Shown: positions 1 through 27,182 of the stretch, piece by piece | Numbering within the stretch: position 1 is the stretch's first letter | Layout of the letters: each line of letters begins with the position of its first letter | Assembly: GCA_963693365.1 (NCBI GenBank) | Contig: CAVNZM010000013.1 | Span: 5,704,001-5,768,000 of the forward strand | DNA: 64,000 bases | Source of the DNA: Amoebidium appalachense | Taxonomy: Eukaryota; Ichthyosporea | Direction of reading: 5' to 3' | Notes under the pieces: generated by a model | What the model was told of the DNA's origin: nothing | Seen by the model: the letters and a program-made list of their open reading frames with translations, nothing else | Database searches by the model: none | Program-made: the position numbers and the translations under genes

Positions 1-202
1 GGGAAGGGGGGGAGCAGGGCAAGGAGTCATCCAAACCACCGAGCTTCGACCCATTCATTTAAAACCTTAAACCTAAGGAGAGGGGGAGGGGCTGAAGGGG
101 GAATACGAGGGTAGAGAGTGGAAAGAAGGGGAGGAAGACAAGGCCTCATGATATTGTAAATGAAGTCGTGTGTGCACCCACTCACGAGCCACACTTTTCT
201 CG

Positions 203-477
203 CTAACGGTGTCGTACTGTGACAGTTGGTTGTGTGGATGGGGGAGAATGAGAGATGTGGTAGGCAGCGCTTGTAGTTGCGACAATGAGGAGGATTGCAT
301 TGATGCGGGAGAGGGGAGGAGCTGCAGGTAAGAGCCAAGGAGAGGAAATGAGGGGGGAGGGGGGGGGGGGAGGGGGGAGGAAAGGATGTGCACACGTGCG
401 GGGCGTGTGTGCCCGTGCACACCAGTGTGTGTGCGCACGTGTGTGTGCGCGCACACACACACGTGTGTGTGTGTGTG

Positions 478-521
<44 letters not shown>

Positions 522-598
522 TGCGTGTGTGTGTGTGTGTGCGTGTGTGTCACGGTGTCCCGGTTATCTCTTTCTCTCTATCTCTCTCCGTGTGTGTG

Positions 599-629
<31 letters not shown>

Positions 630-1221
630 TACGTGTCTGTCTGTGTGTGTGTGTGTCTGTGTGTGTGTGTGTCTGTGTGTGTGTGCGTGTGTGTGTGTAA
701 GCTTGTGTGTGCGTGTCTACATTTGTTCATTCGTGTGTGTAGAAGGGAAGAAAGGGGGGAGGGGGGGGGGGGGGGGGGGGGAGGTCCGGTTACTCGACAC
801 AACACGGCTTGATTCCTCACATCCAGCCCCACGGAAGGCACTAAGGGTGAGGGTGGGTACGCCAGGTGCCTTCACGTCTATCGTCCAGTCCTTAACATAG
901 TTCACTGAGACGGGCGGGTTGGGAGGCTGGGGAAAAACCATGGCAATGTAAACACCACCAAACCACCCAGTTAGAATAACTCCTACATATATCTCACTCG
1001 GTTAGTCCTGCCATATTGATTACAGCAGTAGCCTTCGCAAATATATTCCTGAGCTGTTGCTGTACTATACTTCTCAATGCCTCTACGGGTACCCGCAAAA
1101 AAGATGAAACCCGTCTCCAAGGCAGAACTATCCTCTTTCTACAAGGCTTGAAGCAAAGTCTAATCGCTGATATCAAAATTCAATGTATAAATCATTTGCC
1201 GCATTCACGCACGCACGTGCC

Positions 1222-1254
<33 letters not shown>

Positions 1255-1846
1255 ACGTGCGTGCGTGCGTGTTTTTATTTTTTGTTTTTACTTTTTTTGC
1301 CGGGGGGAGGGGGGGGGGGGGGGGGGGGGGGAGGGCTGATCGGCGGAAGGTGTATACCTTTGGGATTGGTATGGCTATATTTGGCCTCATGCTTGTGTCG
1401 GGGGCCTTGGGAGGTTCAATGGCCTTTAGCAGCTCCTCGAGATATACTTGCTGGTGGATAGACGGGTTAGTACACTACATGTCAAGCGGATTACATCTCT
1501 ACACAATGCTGGATGCAGCAAATAATTGAGGTAGATTCGGGCAGACTTAAATTATGGTGGACGTACAACCGTTGAAATAGAATGGGAATTCCAGTTCAGA
1601 GAAAAATAACCACGCTTAATTGTCCGCGTGTGTTTGTTTTAGACCTCGCAGGCTATGTATATATCTTTTCTCCCCTGAATGCCCTCTCAGACCCAATACT
1701 CAATAACCCCGTTTTTTTCACTCCCGCTATTGTTTCCCCCTTTTTTTCGCTTTAAATCCTTTATGAGCGTACGGGTCCCCTTTATTTGGGCAGGGACCGA
1801 TGTCTACTTCTTATCTGTTTAACTAAACCCAGGCACAGATTTGCAC

Positions 1847-1894
<48 letters not shown>

Positions 1895-2362
1895 ACACAC
1901 ACACTCCCCTGCCCATGTCTTTACAGTGTTTTAATACTTCGGGACTTTTATTTCGTTTCAACGACCCGAGCATTGAATTACCTGGCTCTCCGAGTCCTGG
2001 CACCTTCCATCCAGCGGACCCATCCATTCAATCGTCGAGACACCACCCGTGCAGTTCGCCCACTCGTACCTGTGCAGCTTCAACCCCACCCCATTCTCCC
2101 CTACCTGCGTCACCCACCCATTCGAAACTCCCTTTGTTGTGGGTCCAAACGCACTCAGCGTCTGGTACTGCACACACTGGTTAACAGGCGACAGTGCGAA
2201 ACTTTTCTCCGGCAGTGTTTCTTGGATTTGTGCACAGGGAAGAACACCAAGTACGTCAATCCGCACGGTACCGGAAGACTGGGCAGATGCAAAAATGTTT
2301 CGTGTTGATGATAGAATGGCTAGGGTGGTGGCACCCAGCAAGAGGGTGGTTGCAGATGCCAT
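203..2362 (-). CDS. Unrecognised secreted/membrane protein, 4-5 exons
   Basis: I assembled this by eye from matching splice phases; I do not recognise the family. Exon 1 is 2362-1982 (127 codons, ATG in context AAAATGG). It begins with a hydrophobic signal-peptide-like stretch (MASATTLLLGATTLAILSS), followed by a domain with four cysteines, and ends CAG|gtaatt. Exon 2 is 1450-1358 (31 codons, QVYLEELLKAIEPPKAP...). Its acceptor is preceded by a perfect TACTAAC branch-point motif and its donor gtatac runs into poly(C). Exon 4 is 926-794 (PPNPPVSVNYVKDWTIDVK...), again with a donor followed by poly(C). Exon 5 is 321-203, ending TAG, with a hydrophobic segment (INAILLIVATT) near the C-terminus. 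All junctions keep frame: 241 codons without exon 3. A possible exon 3 at 1146-1024 (41 codons, phase 0 at both ends) is uncertain. A signal peptide plus a C-terminal hydrophobic segment suggests a type I membrane protein. Confidence 0.55.
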
Positions 2363-3874
2363 TTTAACTTGAATGAATATTTGTGCACGTGGAAAGTGAA
2401 GAAACAGAATTGATGATTCAACATGTGAGCACCTGTTGGGTGTATTAGATTAAAATTCAGGTCAGCAGTGTGCTAGAAAGAAAAACTCTAGAGTGGAAGT
2501 GATCTTTCTTTTAGAAAAAAATTGCGACACAAAGAGCCGTACTGCATGCCTGACTATGTGTCTAGCTTGGCCTGCCTTGTCAATAGTCTTGTCGAAGGTA
2601 CAACCACATAGACAACCACAATGCCAGGTGTGTATGAGTGCCCTGTCCTTCCACTACTACCTGAATTCAACACAGTCTACGATGAACGAACTTTTCTGCT
2701 CACAGCTAGGTGAAACCACGTGTACACCACGCAGATTATTTTGCCGGTTGTGGCAACGAGCTACGCGTATACGTATCCTTGCCTCGGCCGTTTGCGTGTT
2801 GCAAGTTGGTGAATTGGATATACTATAGGTATTTACGCTTCTTACTCTCATTCATATGGGTAACATTGAGGCTACAGTTGCATCGTTCTCAACATATAAT
2901 GCGGTAGATCCTCACAGAGGCTCACACGCATGTCAGTACTACATGGAGGACGTGTTGTGTGATCGCCCCAACCAAGCGTGAAAACATGCCGCGAGCTCCT
3001 AGCCGCGCTATTCATACTAAAGGACAACAAATCATATGCCAAAAAGCCACCGTAAAACTAGCACCTATGTGTCATTAGTAGTAACAGCGCGGTGGGTTCA
3101 CGTAATTTGCTTAGTCACTGAAGGTGTTAACCTTTTTTTGGACACCAGCGACGTCGTGCGGGGAGGCAGAAGTCTAGGGGGAGATTGCGGATCTATGCGT
3201 GCTCGATCTGATTGGGTAGTGGTGCTCACAGATCTATCTGAAAGTGAGGTGGGGCAAAACCTCATCATCAGTGAATTGCAGTGAGTCACTAAGAGGGGAT
3301 AATGCTTTTAGGAAAGCTTTTGCCAGCGGGATGGCGAGAGAGAGAGCGATAATGTGAGAGATGATTATCAGAACAAACGTGGAGCAGAGGCAGGATTCGG
3401 TCCTGTGACCTCTGTAAGAGACAATCACTTCTACACAGCGGATTGGGAGTAGAGAGGTACGCAGGAAGTGGTTCAAGTGAGATCTCGGATCCACCGGTAC
3501 CATCTGAGGATGGTCCGGCTGCGCGTGTCGCGGATGCCAGTCCGCGAATACATCGTCCAATAGGATTACAGATTGTCTCTCAGGATAGATCGGGATTATG
3601 TACTAGCCAATAGGAAGACAGTTAAACTTATGGTTCCTGGCGTATGCGGCCCCAGGCGGTCCCCAAGTACGCGGGGGCGGGATAGGCGGGAACAGGCTAA
3701 GTACGTGACTGGGAAGAGTAGGAATAAACAGATAGACTATTCTATCATAACAATAATTGGTGGAACCAAAAACAAAAATACCTTTTATCTGGGAAAAACT
3801 GTTGAAACGAACCACGAACGTTCAACTTGGCCCAGCATGGGTAAAGAGACCACAAAAAAAAGAAAAAAGGAACT
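2363..3874. other. Intergenic, no gene seen
   Basis: This is unique-looking, mixed-composition sequence between the 5' end of the secreted-protein gene and the tRNA. Open frames here are short, overlap on both strands and show no recognisable domain or convincing splice pairing. It is notably free of the poly(C) and CA arrays that mark introns in this window. Confidence 0.5.
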
Positions 3875-3947
3875 TGGAGGTGCGGGGTATCGATCCCCGT
3901 GCCTCTCGCATGCTAAGCGAGCGCTCTACCATCTGAGCTACACCCCC
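3875..3947 (-). tRNA. tRNA-Ala (anticodon AGC)
   Basis: The minus strand folds into a complete 73-nt cloverleaf. The acceptor GGGGGTG pairs with CACCTCC (one G-U), with discriminator A at 3875. The D arm is GCTC/GAGC, the anticodon stem CTCGC/GCGAG carries loop TTAGCAT (anticodon AGC), the variable loop is AGGCA, and the T stem CGGGG/CCCCG carries loop ATCGATA. Internal promoter boxes are present (A box TAGCTCAGATGG, B box GGATCGATACC). No intron is present. On the minus strand the gene is followed by T runs suitable for RNA polymerase III termination (plus-strand A runs within 3853-3868). CCA is not encoded, as usual for eukaryotes. Confidence 0.96.
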
Positions 3948-4241
3948 TTTGAGTGAGCAGCTTTCAGATAAAGTATATCTCTAAACGAAGGCCGGTTCTT
4001 GGCACCCCGGCGAACCTGTCAAATGGCATTGACAAGGTTTGCAGGGTTTAATATGTCCTCGACACGCTCGCCAGCCTAATCAGAATTCTTGTCGACATAT
4101 CAACTTTGGTCGTGCTCGCAACCTTGGACGTCACAGCCGGCAACGTACAGACGAGCTGTAGGTAGCCACGCACAGGGGCCATTCATAATATTGGGGAAAA
4201 ATTGGGGCTACCGTGCCTGGGGGAATTCAAAATATGATAAA

Positions 4242-4316
<75 letters not shown>

Positions 4317-4785
4317 CTCTTACTTCCCTATGCACTTTTTCGTGCGCGAATGTAAGCGCATCCATGTGTACACGTGTACGTGTGGATGATCTATTACGTG
4401 TGTCACGGGGGTTGTGTTACAGAGTGCGTCACCATTGGTGTGTTTGTGATTGTGTGTGTGTGTGTGTGTGTGTGTGTAAACTTTGTGTGTGTGTGTGTGT
4501 ACGTGTGTGTGTGTGTGTGTGTGCGCGCGCGCGCGAGTGTGCGTCTCTGTGTGTGAGCTTGTGTGCACGTGTTTACAGTACCGTCTCATGAAGCGTTGTG
4601 AGTTGCCTCCAATCACAGTGTGCTCCGCCGCGCCGCACGGCTTACTGAGTATGCTATAGCTAGCTTATCCGGCATGTACAATGTAGGCATATGTACATTG
4701 TATCTGTCATTTATCAACTCACAACTCACCCTTTCTTTTTTTGCTATCGGGCTTTTGTATTCCTCCAGAATGGCTCCTGTGCTTC

Positions 4786-4822
<37 letters not shown>

Positions 4823-4980
4823 TGCAGCAACAAAATCTCAAGATCACAAATTCACACATGCTCTTGGGTTCGCACGTGCGCGTCTATGACAATATGCCCT
4901 ATGGACACTATATAAGTCTGAACCACCTGCATCACCCGGTGCCTGCAGCAGGCAGCATTGCCTGCAACCTTGCACACCGT

Positions 4981-4981
<1 letters not shown>

Positions 4982-5070
<89 letters not shown>

Positions 5071-5079
5071 GTCACACAT

Positions 5080-5123
<44 letters not shown>

Positions 5124-5146
5124 GCACGCACGCACGCACGCAACCA

Positions 5147-5182
<36 letters not shown>

Positions 5183-5300
5183 CACACGCACACGTGGCAC
5201 ACACACGCACACACACACACGAACACACGCACACACGCACACACGCACACACACACACTCACTCACGCATGCACACACACACGCACGCACACACACACGC
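4982..5300. repeat. (CA)n microsatellite grading into (CGCA)n
   Basis: A pure CA block (4982-5068) passes into alternating CA and CGCA/CACG units up to about 5300. Long open frames of His-Thr or Cys-Val crossing it are translations of the repeat, not genes. Confidence 0.95.
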
Positions 5301-5442
5301 ATGCACACAAAATATGCACATCTGGCTTCAAAGTTTGTTTGACAGTGCATGCATGTGAGCAGCTGAGCAAGCCTTCAACTTCAAGCCGGGCGGGCCCAGC
5401 GGCGATTGGCTTACAATTCGCGCCAAAACCGCGTTTGACCAA

Positions 5443-5504
5443 TCCACACAGTCCACTTCACATACACAGTCCACTTCACATATCCACACAGTCCACTTCA
5501 CATA
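5443..5504. repeat. Three-unit minisatellite, about 18-22 bp
   Basis: Three consecutive copies of (TCCA)CACAGTCCACTTCACATA lie at 5443-5464, 5465-5482 and 5483-5504. The middle unit lacks the first four bases. The array lies about 240 bp upstream of the POLK start codon. Confidence 0.9.
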
Positions 5505-5743
5505 ACGCTTTCACGTCTAGACCCTCCGATACTCTGCGCCTGACTGTTCTCACTTTTTATTCCTTGTGATTTTGTCTAATGACCAACTCATTATTTTTTT
5601 TCTTCCATTGGTGAGATTTTGTGTTCGTAATTCATAACACATTCCGCCTGTAGTAACAAACTGATCGTTTCTTCGTTGTACGTCGTACTACGTGTCCCTT
5701 TATCTATTGCCCAGCTGTTCGTCCGCTTGTATTGAGTTAGGGA

Positions 5744-21455
<15,712 letters not shown>

Positions 21456-22672
21456 TAGGTGGTTGAGATATGATCGCATGTAGATAATAATTATATCTCG
21501 TCTAAGGTCTTTGTGAATATCGAATGTTTGTGTAAGCTTTCTTCACCTGTTCGGTGCTAATTAGGAAATGAATGTACATGTTTTCATGGAAGTTATGAAT
21601 GCCAAATCGTACCACAGAGACAACGAAATGTGACGGCACATGTACATATATATTAATTCAAATTCTGTTATTTTGTGCATGTCCGTGCAACATATCCTTT
21701 GTAAATATCTCCTCCAGTATTTATCTGTGTACATTATGTTTTCCTGCTTTTTTGGTTGTTCATAAAAAAAAAATTTTTTTGGTATTGCAAAAGCTACCAC
21801 ACCAGGAGATTTACGCCTCTTACAACTGATTGGGGTACATCGTTGAATGACAAAGATTGGTACTAGTAGCTACTAGGTGTTCGGTTAGGCCTAAAGTTAG
21901 CTTGATAAAGTTACGCAATACGTGTGCATGCCAAAAAAAAGTTCAATAGAAAGCCGTACCGGCGAATAAACTACTAATTTAGCAATGCCCCCCCCCCCCT
22001 CCTCCCTCCCCCCCCCCCCTCCTCCCCCCCCTCCCCCCCCCCCCCCCCCCCCCAAACACCCACCCACCCACCCTCCCACCCACCCATCCAGCCACACATC
22101 TATGCCTTTGGGGCCCCTCCCCCAGCTTCCCCCCTTCCCACCACCCAACAAACACGCACACACACACATACACACACACACACACAAGCTGTTTGGTGAT
22201 TCGTGACAACGCAGCCTTTGTTGATATGCATACCTGTCGGGGACCCCGCTTGTGTCTCGAGCTCCGCCCTGGGAATGTGGGGCAGAAAGTACAACACCGC
22301 ATGTGTACGAAAACATGCAATATGTAAACACCAGCAACGAGTGTACTACAGCAAAAACAGACCTCATAGATTCCTCCGGGAGAGGAGGGCGTGTATTTGT
22401 GTGTGTATGTATGTGAGGGATATCCATGTAGGCACCCACCCACACGCGCACACACTCAAACTCTTCCACACACATGTGGCACACACACGACTACACGCAA
22501 CAGTACGATACATATGGGAGGCACACCCATGCTTGCGTACACACGCACACAGAGCGCACTAGTCTGGCAGATTCGTACCGTACGTACGCACGGTGCACAC
22601 ACAGACAAACAGGCCCTACATCCACACATAGAAAAGTCTCACTAATGACGGGTAGGGTGGGTACGATTCTGA
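21456..22672. other. Intergenic, POLK 3' flank
   Basis: No gene is supported. AT-rich sequence at 21456-21960 is the expected POLK 3' untranslated/flanking region. It is followed by C-rich tracts (21986-22055), CA patches and mixed sequence. Open frames here are repeat translations. Confidence 0.5.
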
Positions 22673-22737
22673 AGCACCGACAGTACACTAGTTAAGGTGC
22701 TCATAGATAGCATCTTAACTAGTGTACTGTCGGTGCT
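22673..22737 (+). ncRNA. Long near-perfect hairpin (29-bp stem, 7-nt loop)
   Basis: Arms 22673-22701 and 22709-22737 are complementary with one G-U pair around loop CATAGAT; the outer 24 pairs are perfect. Transcribed from either strand it would give a pre-miRNA-sized stem-loop (65 nt), but I see no evidence of transcription. The alternative is a fold-back transposon remnant. A short direct repeat, TGGGTACGATTCTGAA, flanks the region (22658-22673 and 22817-22832). Confidence 0.6.
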
Positions 22738-22752
22738 GTGTGGTAGACGGTA

Positions 22753-22788
22753 GTTTCCCTAGAGGGCCTGAAAAGGCCCTCCGGGAAC
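22753..22788 (+). other. Second, imperfect hairpin
   Basis: GAGGGCC and GGCCCTC pair around loop TGAAAA, extended outward by GTTTCCC with GGGAAC across a small mismatch. It lies 15 bp after the 29-bp hairpin and before an A-rich run, inside the same direct-repeat-flanked segment. Confidence 0.5.
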
Positions 22789-22874
22789 AAAACGTGATAA
22801 AAAAAAATAAAAAAAATGGGTACGATTCTGAAAGGGGTGTAGCAGAGAAGGGGGAGGGGAGGGTGTGTGTGTGT

Positions 22875-22876
<2 letters not shown>

Positions 22877-22922
<46 letters not shown>
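22877..22922. repeat. Poly(G) tract
   Basis: About 46 G preceded by a short GT array. Beyond it, 22923-23588 holds a C-rich stretch (23020-23175) and ordinary sequence with no supported gene. Confidence 0.9.
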
Positions 22923-22923
<1 letters not shown>

Positions 22924-23588
22924 GGAACATTGAATTGTGCCCTTCCGGATTTTTGCCCCACCCTTCTTAGTTTTGCATGTCCACCTATACTCGTCTTACT
23001 ATGATAAACACTTACTGAGCCCTCCCCCCGCCCCCCCCGCCCTTCCCCCCGGCGCCAACCACCACCACCCCCCTTGCCTCCCGCCCCACCCCCCTCCCCT
23101 CACAACCAGCACTCTTCCTCCCTCCCTCCCACCCCAAACACACATACTCACTCACCCTCCCGTTTCCCCCCTGCAGGGCACTCCCTGACGTGTCTCGGCA
23201 ACCGGCCGCGGCTGTACTCACAGTACATCTGATCAGAATCCATGCCAAATGGATCAGTTGTACACAAGTTTCTGCCATGTTTATTAACAATATTCACACC
23301 AGTTGCGGGATTGGCAAGTCATACAATCATCACCGGCGGGCAAAAGCACTTTTAACACTACTGCAACACAGGCAACTTAAAAGGGTAGAAAATTTTTTCG
23401 CATTTCACATTAACGTGGGGTTGTATCTTGATTGAAGTTGACAATATCATGGTAGTCATATAGCCATTTGTGCTCGCGCAATTGTTTCAAATTGGATGAC
23501 ACCACAATTTCGACATCCAAACGAGTCTTACAACTTTCTAGGTTGTTTCAGCTAGCGCTGGATTGTTCCGCCCCGTTCCTTGTTGCCA

Positions 23589-24431
23589 CTAGTACTTCCT
23601 CATGGCTCTGAACAGTTGCACGTCCATATCCTCATTATCCTCGTCGTCCCGATATCTCTGCCCACGAGAGCGGAAACGAGGTGCAGGTTCGACAGTTGCT
23701 CTGAGGAAATCATAAGCCCCCTTGGCTCTGACTCCCGTGGGCCAGGGGACCGCTACTCCGGTGGGCCAGGGTGCTGGTGCCTCGAATGCCGCCGGTCGAC
23801 CCACCCTGCGACTCGGAGGCATGACATTTGCACCCGTCGGGTGTGGCCTGACATCATTGCGCTTGGAGCTTGCAAGGGAGGCGTAATGGGCCGCATTCAC
23901 TGACTTCCGAGGGGTGACATACTCCTTAAGCTTGTCTTCGATATCGATCTCAATATCATCTTCACCATATAGCGGGTCACCGGGATGAGTGGCCATGTAT
24001 TCTTCTCCCGTCTGTTTCTTGCCCATATGCACCATCCAGAGTGGCATATCCTTTGCCTTGTAGCCCTGTGGGGGTCCAGAGTTCGAGGGCCGGGGCAGAT
24101 CAGCTATCCCCCAACTTGCAGACCCATAGCTTTTCGAGTCCCCATCGTCCTTGGACTCATTCTGGTCGTAGAGGGCAACCTCCCAATCACGCGGGATGTG
24201 CCGGGAACCATTCTTGAACGGGAGGGGGCTGCGTACAGGATTCTCTACGTATACACCTCCGTTTATGAAAGGGAGGGGGCGGCGTGCAGCATCCTCTACA
24301 CCTCCGTCCATAACATCCGGCATGTGTGGTGACCCGCGCTCGAATTCGAACGGGAGAGGGCGCCCGGTGACAGCTGCACATCCGCAGAGCAGGGCCACGG
24401 TGAGAGTCAACATGTTACCCGGTACAGCCAT
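23589..24431 (-). CDS. Secreted peptide-precursor-like protein, single exon
   Basis: 280 aa; family not recognised. The start at 24431 is chosen because it sits in a perfect GCCACCATGG context and is followed at once by a signal peptide (LTLTVALLCGCAAVTG, about residues 8-23); an in-frame upstream extension lacks both. The mature part has three tandem degenerate units with R-P/S-(P)LPF (about residues 24-28, 51-55, 67-72). It also has dibasic sites RR 50-51, KK 138-139, KR 190-191, RR 208-209; a Gly-Lys-Lys (137-139) of the kind that directs C-terminal amidation after cleavage; an acidic stretch (about 157-166); and two PWPTGV motifs (221-234). A cysteine-free, dibasic-rich secreted protein with short repeats resembles neuropeptide or peptide-hormone precursors. 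That reading is inference; a structural matrix or wall protein is the alternative. No intron signals interrupt it. The stop is TAG. Confidence 0.75.
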   Translation of the reverse strand: MAVPGNMLTLTVALLCGCAAVTGRPLPFEFERGSPHMPDVMDGGVEDAARRPLPFINGGVYVENPVRSPLPFKNGSRHIPRDWEVALYDQNESKDDGDSKSYGSASWGIADLPRPSNSGPPQGYKAKDMPLWMVHMGKKQTGEEYMATHPGDPLYGEDDIEIDIEDKLKEYVTPRKSVNAAHYASLASSKRNDVRPHPTGANVMPPSRRVGRPAAFEAPAPWPTGVAVPWPTGVRAKGAYDFLRATVEPAPRFRSRGQRYRDDEDNEDMDVQLFRAMRKY

Positions 24432-24500
24432 GGTGGCCTCAGACCGCACAATCCAAATGCTGCACTTGTGAACGTGTGGCTGCAAGTGGTATTGTGGTGG

Positions 24501-24508
24501 ATATATAA
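24501..24508 (-). promoter_or_regulatory. TATA-like box for the precursor-like gene
   Basis: TTATATAT on the minus strand, about 70 bp upstream of the start codon at 24431. The motif is nearly symmetric, so its orientation is not decided by sequence alone. Confidence 0.45.
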
Positions 24509-25824
24509 GAGTGCGAGCGCGACCCTTTTATCTTGGCTTCGGTCATAGCTCAGTTGTGCTCCTAAGGCAACCAGATCTGGATCCGGAGTGCATATGCATG
24601 TATGCAGGTATGAATCTACCAGCCAGTTATGGACGAGCCATATTTGCATACACATCCTCATAAATATTTGTACATATTTCTTATTTGAATATTTATGATA
24701 GTATATATAGCTATGTGCGTATCCACGTGAATATGGGTTAGTTCTTGAGAAAACCTTCGGTTATTAGTGTTTAATACTTACATGCATGTATTCACTTGAA
24801 GGTATTTGCTGCATACCATAGATTTATCACCCAGTGTCCTCCAGTTTGGTTGCAAACAACGCTTACGATTTTAAGTAACCATTGGTATGTACATTGGTAA
24901 CACACATTTAGATTTGCAACCAAACTGGTCAGTGCCACCAACCGCACCGTTTTTTTTTGTTTTTTTTTTCTATTGGTTTGCTTTTGTTTTTTTGCTTTGT
25001 TTTTACGCTTCATGGCTTCCTTTGCAACTTTATTCTCCAGGAACGTCTGTTCGAAGTTATCATCGATGTGAAGACTCGTATGATGATCATACGATGTCGC
25101 CCGTGCCGGTCGGACATTATGGTGCTCTAAAAGACATGATTACCGTGGAAGTCACGAGCGAAAACAGCTTTCTCTAAAACAGGATAATCAATTGTGTGTG
25201 GCGGCCACAGAAGTTCCAGTTATCAACTCCACACCAACTCAACACCACTGCTAATATTAGCACGCTTAATTTAGCACGTATTATTATTATCATCAACCCA
25301 TCGATCTCCTCTGGAGTGACTTAGTACTATATAGTGATCAATAGGTAGGGCGTTTGCATATCTAGGAGCTGTGTTTGCTATCATGTATAGTGCAGTTGAT
25401 TTCAATGTAGTTGCAACTTTACTGATCTGGAAAACGGCTACTCGGTTAGTTTGGTAGTTCTGCATATGAATATGAACTTATTTGAGACTCAGGCCACGTG
25501 ACAAACAGCAGCCGAGGTCACTCCACGTGCACATGCATACGTAGTTTGAGCAGTGCCACACCTTCTTCTTCAGTTTCATGAACTAATACATATAGCTAGG
25601 TCTAAAAAATACCCAGAATTGAATGACCTCTTCAGCAAATCGTGTAACCCCGTGTCTGACTCAGCACGTGCCTTTGTTTGTGTGTCCATATGTGTGTGCT
25701 TGTGGCCGTGCATATGTGCATGTATGCGATTTTATGAGTCAGTAAGTTGTGCACGTAGGTGGGTGTCCCCTGTGTATGTGCATGATACTCAGTGCGTGAA
25801 TTTTTATCTCTTTTTTTGTTGTTG

Positions 25825-25859
<35 letters not shown>

Positions 25860-26415
25860 AATTGAGGAGGGTACGGGGGGAGAGAAGGGGTGAACAAGGG
25901 GATTGTGCAAGGCATGACATCACTGGGGTGCACAAACAGAGAAAATTTTGTCACCTTTTTAAGCATCCGAGACTAAGTCTCGTGGCTAATGGCATAAGCC
26001 TAAATTTCAATATAGGTAGAGTTCGCCTGCAATTCGTTGTCAATGAAAGCACAAAGAACCATCCGGTGTGTGTGCGTCACGTGCACCTGAGTCGGAGAAA
26101 GAACTTCGGTATGGCCGTAGACGTCTAAACCCGGTAGACTTCCATGCGAGCTTGTGTGTGACATGCATGTGCCGCAGTGGGCGGGCATGCACCTTTTGTG
26201 CATGGCTAGTGTGGTGACGTACCAGCAGTGTGTGTGTGTGTGTGTGTGTGTGTCATCGAGTATGGTCGTGTGGACCGGGTAGTGTGAGGTGTGCGAGTAG
26301 TCACGTCACGGTGTTTGAAAGTTCAAAAGTGCACGTGGCTAACGATCATATCAACACCGCCGGTACCGGGCCGGGCATGATAATAAACCAAAAACACCAA
26401 CCTCGGGCCCCACCA

Positions 26416-26453
<38 letters not shown>

Positions 26454-26569
26454 CATCACCCACCCCCACACACACACAAAAGCAAATTTGAAAAAAGTAA
26501 GAAAAAACACCAAATTTGCACCCCAACCCATTTATTATATCCCCCTTCGGGATCCCCCCCAAAACACAC

Positions 26570-26617
<48 letters not shown>

Positions 26618-26691
26618 TCCCTCTCCCGGTCACTCCCACCACCACGTGCACCACCATAAAGGGGGAGGGGGGGAAGGCTGGCCCTCTGCCG

Positions 26692-26730
<39 letters not shown>

Positions 26731-27124
26731 GGACGATGATTTGTGCACGTACCCGAAAATTGATTGGTGCAGGTGCCCGGACCTTTATTTTTTCGGGGAA
26801 AGATGTTTGCATAGGTGGTACAGTAAACGTATTTAGAAGCAACACATAAACGTGGTAACGCTCACATGGCCATGCATATGCATCATTATTTGTTAGCACA
26901 TGGAAGATTAGTTGGCGTCCCGCAATTGCAAGAGACATGTAATCATGGGCCACGTATGTATTGTATTGGCAATCAGACAAGCACTGCACAGTGTATCGAT
27001 AGGCAAACTATTTACTTCATTGAATGATTCCATCCGGCACTACCAACTTAAAGCATCATCTCTTTACCCCCCCTCCCCTTCCCCCCCCCCCCCCCCAAAA
27101 AAAAATAAATAAATAAAATAAAAT

Positions 27125-27182
<58 letters not shown>

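Larger units (their letters stand above)
3948..5743. other. Intergenic with poly(G), poly(T), GT and CA arrays
   Basis: No gene is supported here. The stretch holds a poly(G) block interrupted by one A (about 4241-4316), GT-rich arrays (4450-4535), a T run (4789-4821), a long CA/CACG array (about 4982-5300) and a short minisatellite at 5443-5504. The last 240 bases before the POLK start codon are ordinary sequence and probably contain its promoter, but I see no clear TATA box. Confidence 0.6.

Noticed and set aside
4741-5569. Open frames of 200 or so codons rich in His-Thr or Cys-Val
   Set aside because: They are translations of the (CA)n/(GT)n array in several frames at once, with no other composition and no splice logic; similar frames at 7100, 10300, 11500, 14500, 15400, 19500, 28800, 61800 and 63500 were discarded for the same reason.
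25041-25177. Possible plus-strand terminal exon after a long T-rich tract
   Set aside because: No upstream exon, start codon or family similarity was found, so it is mentioned only in the intergenic entry.
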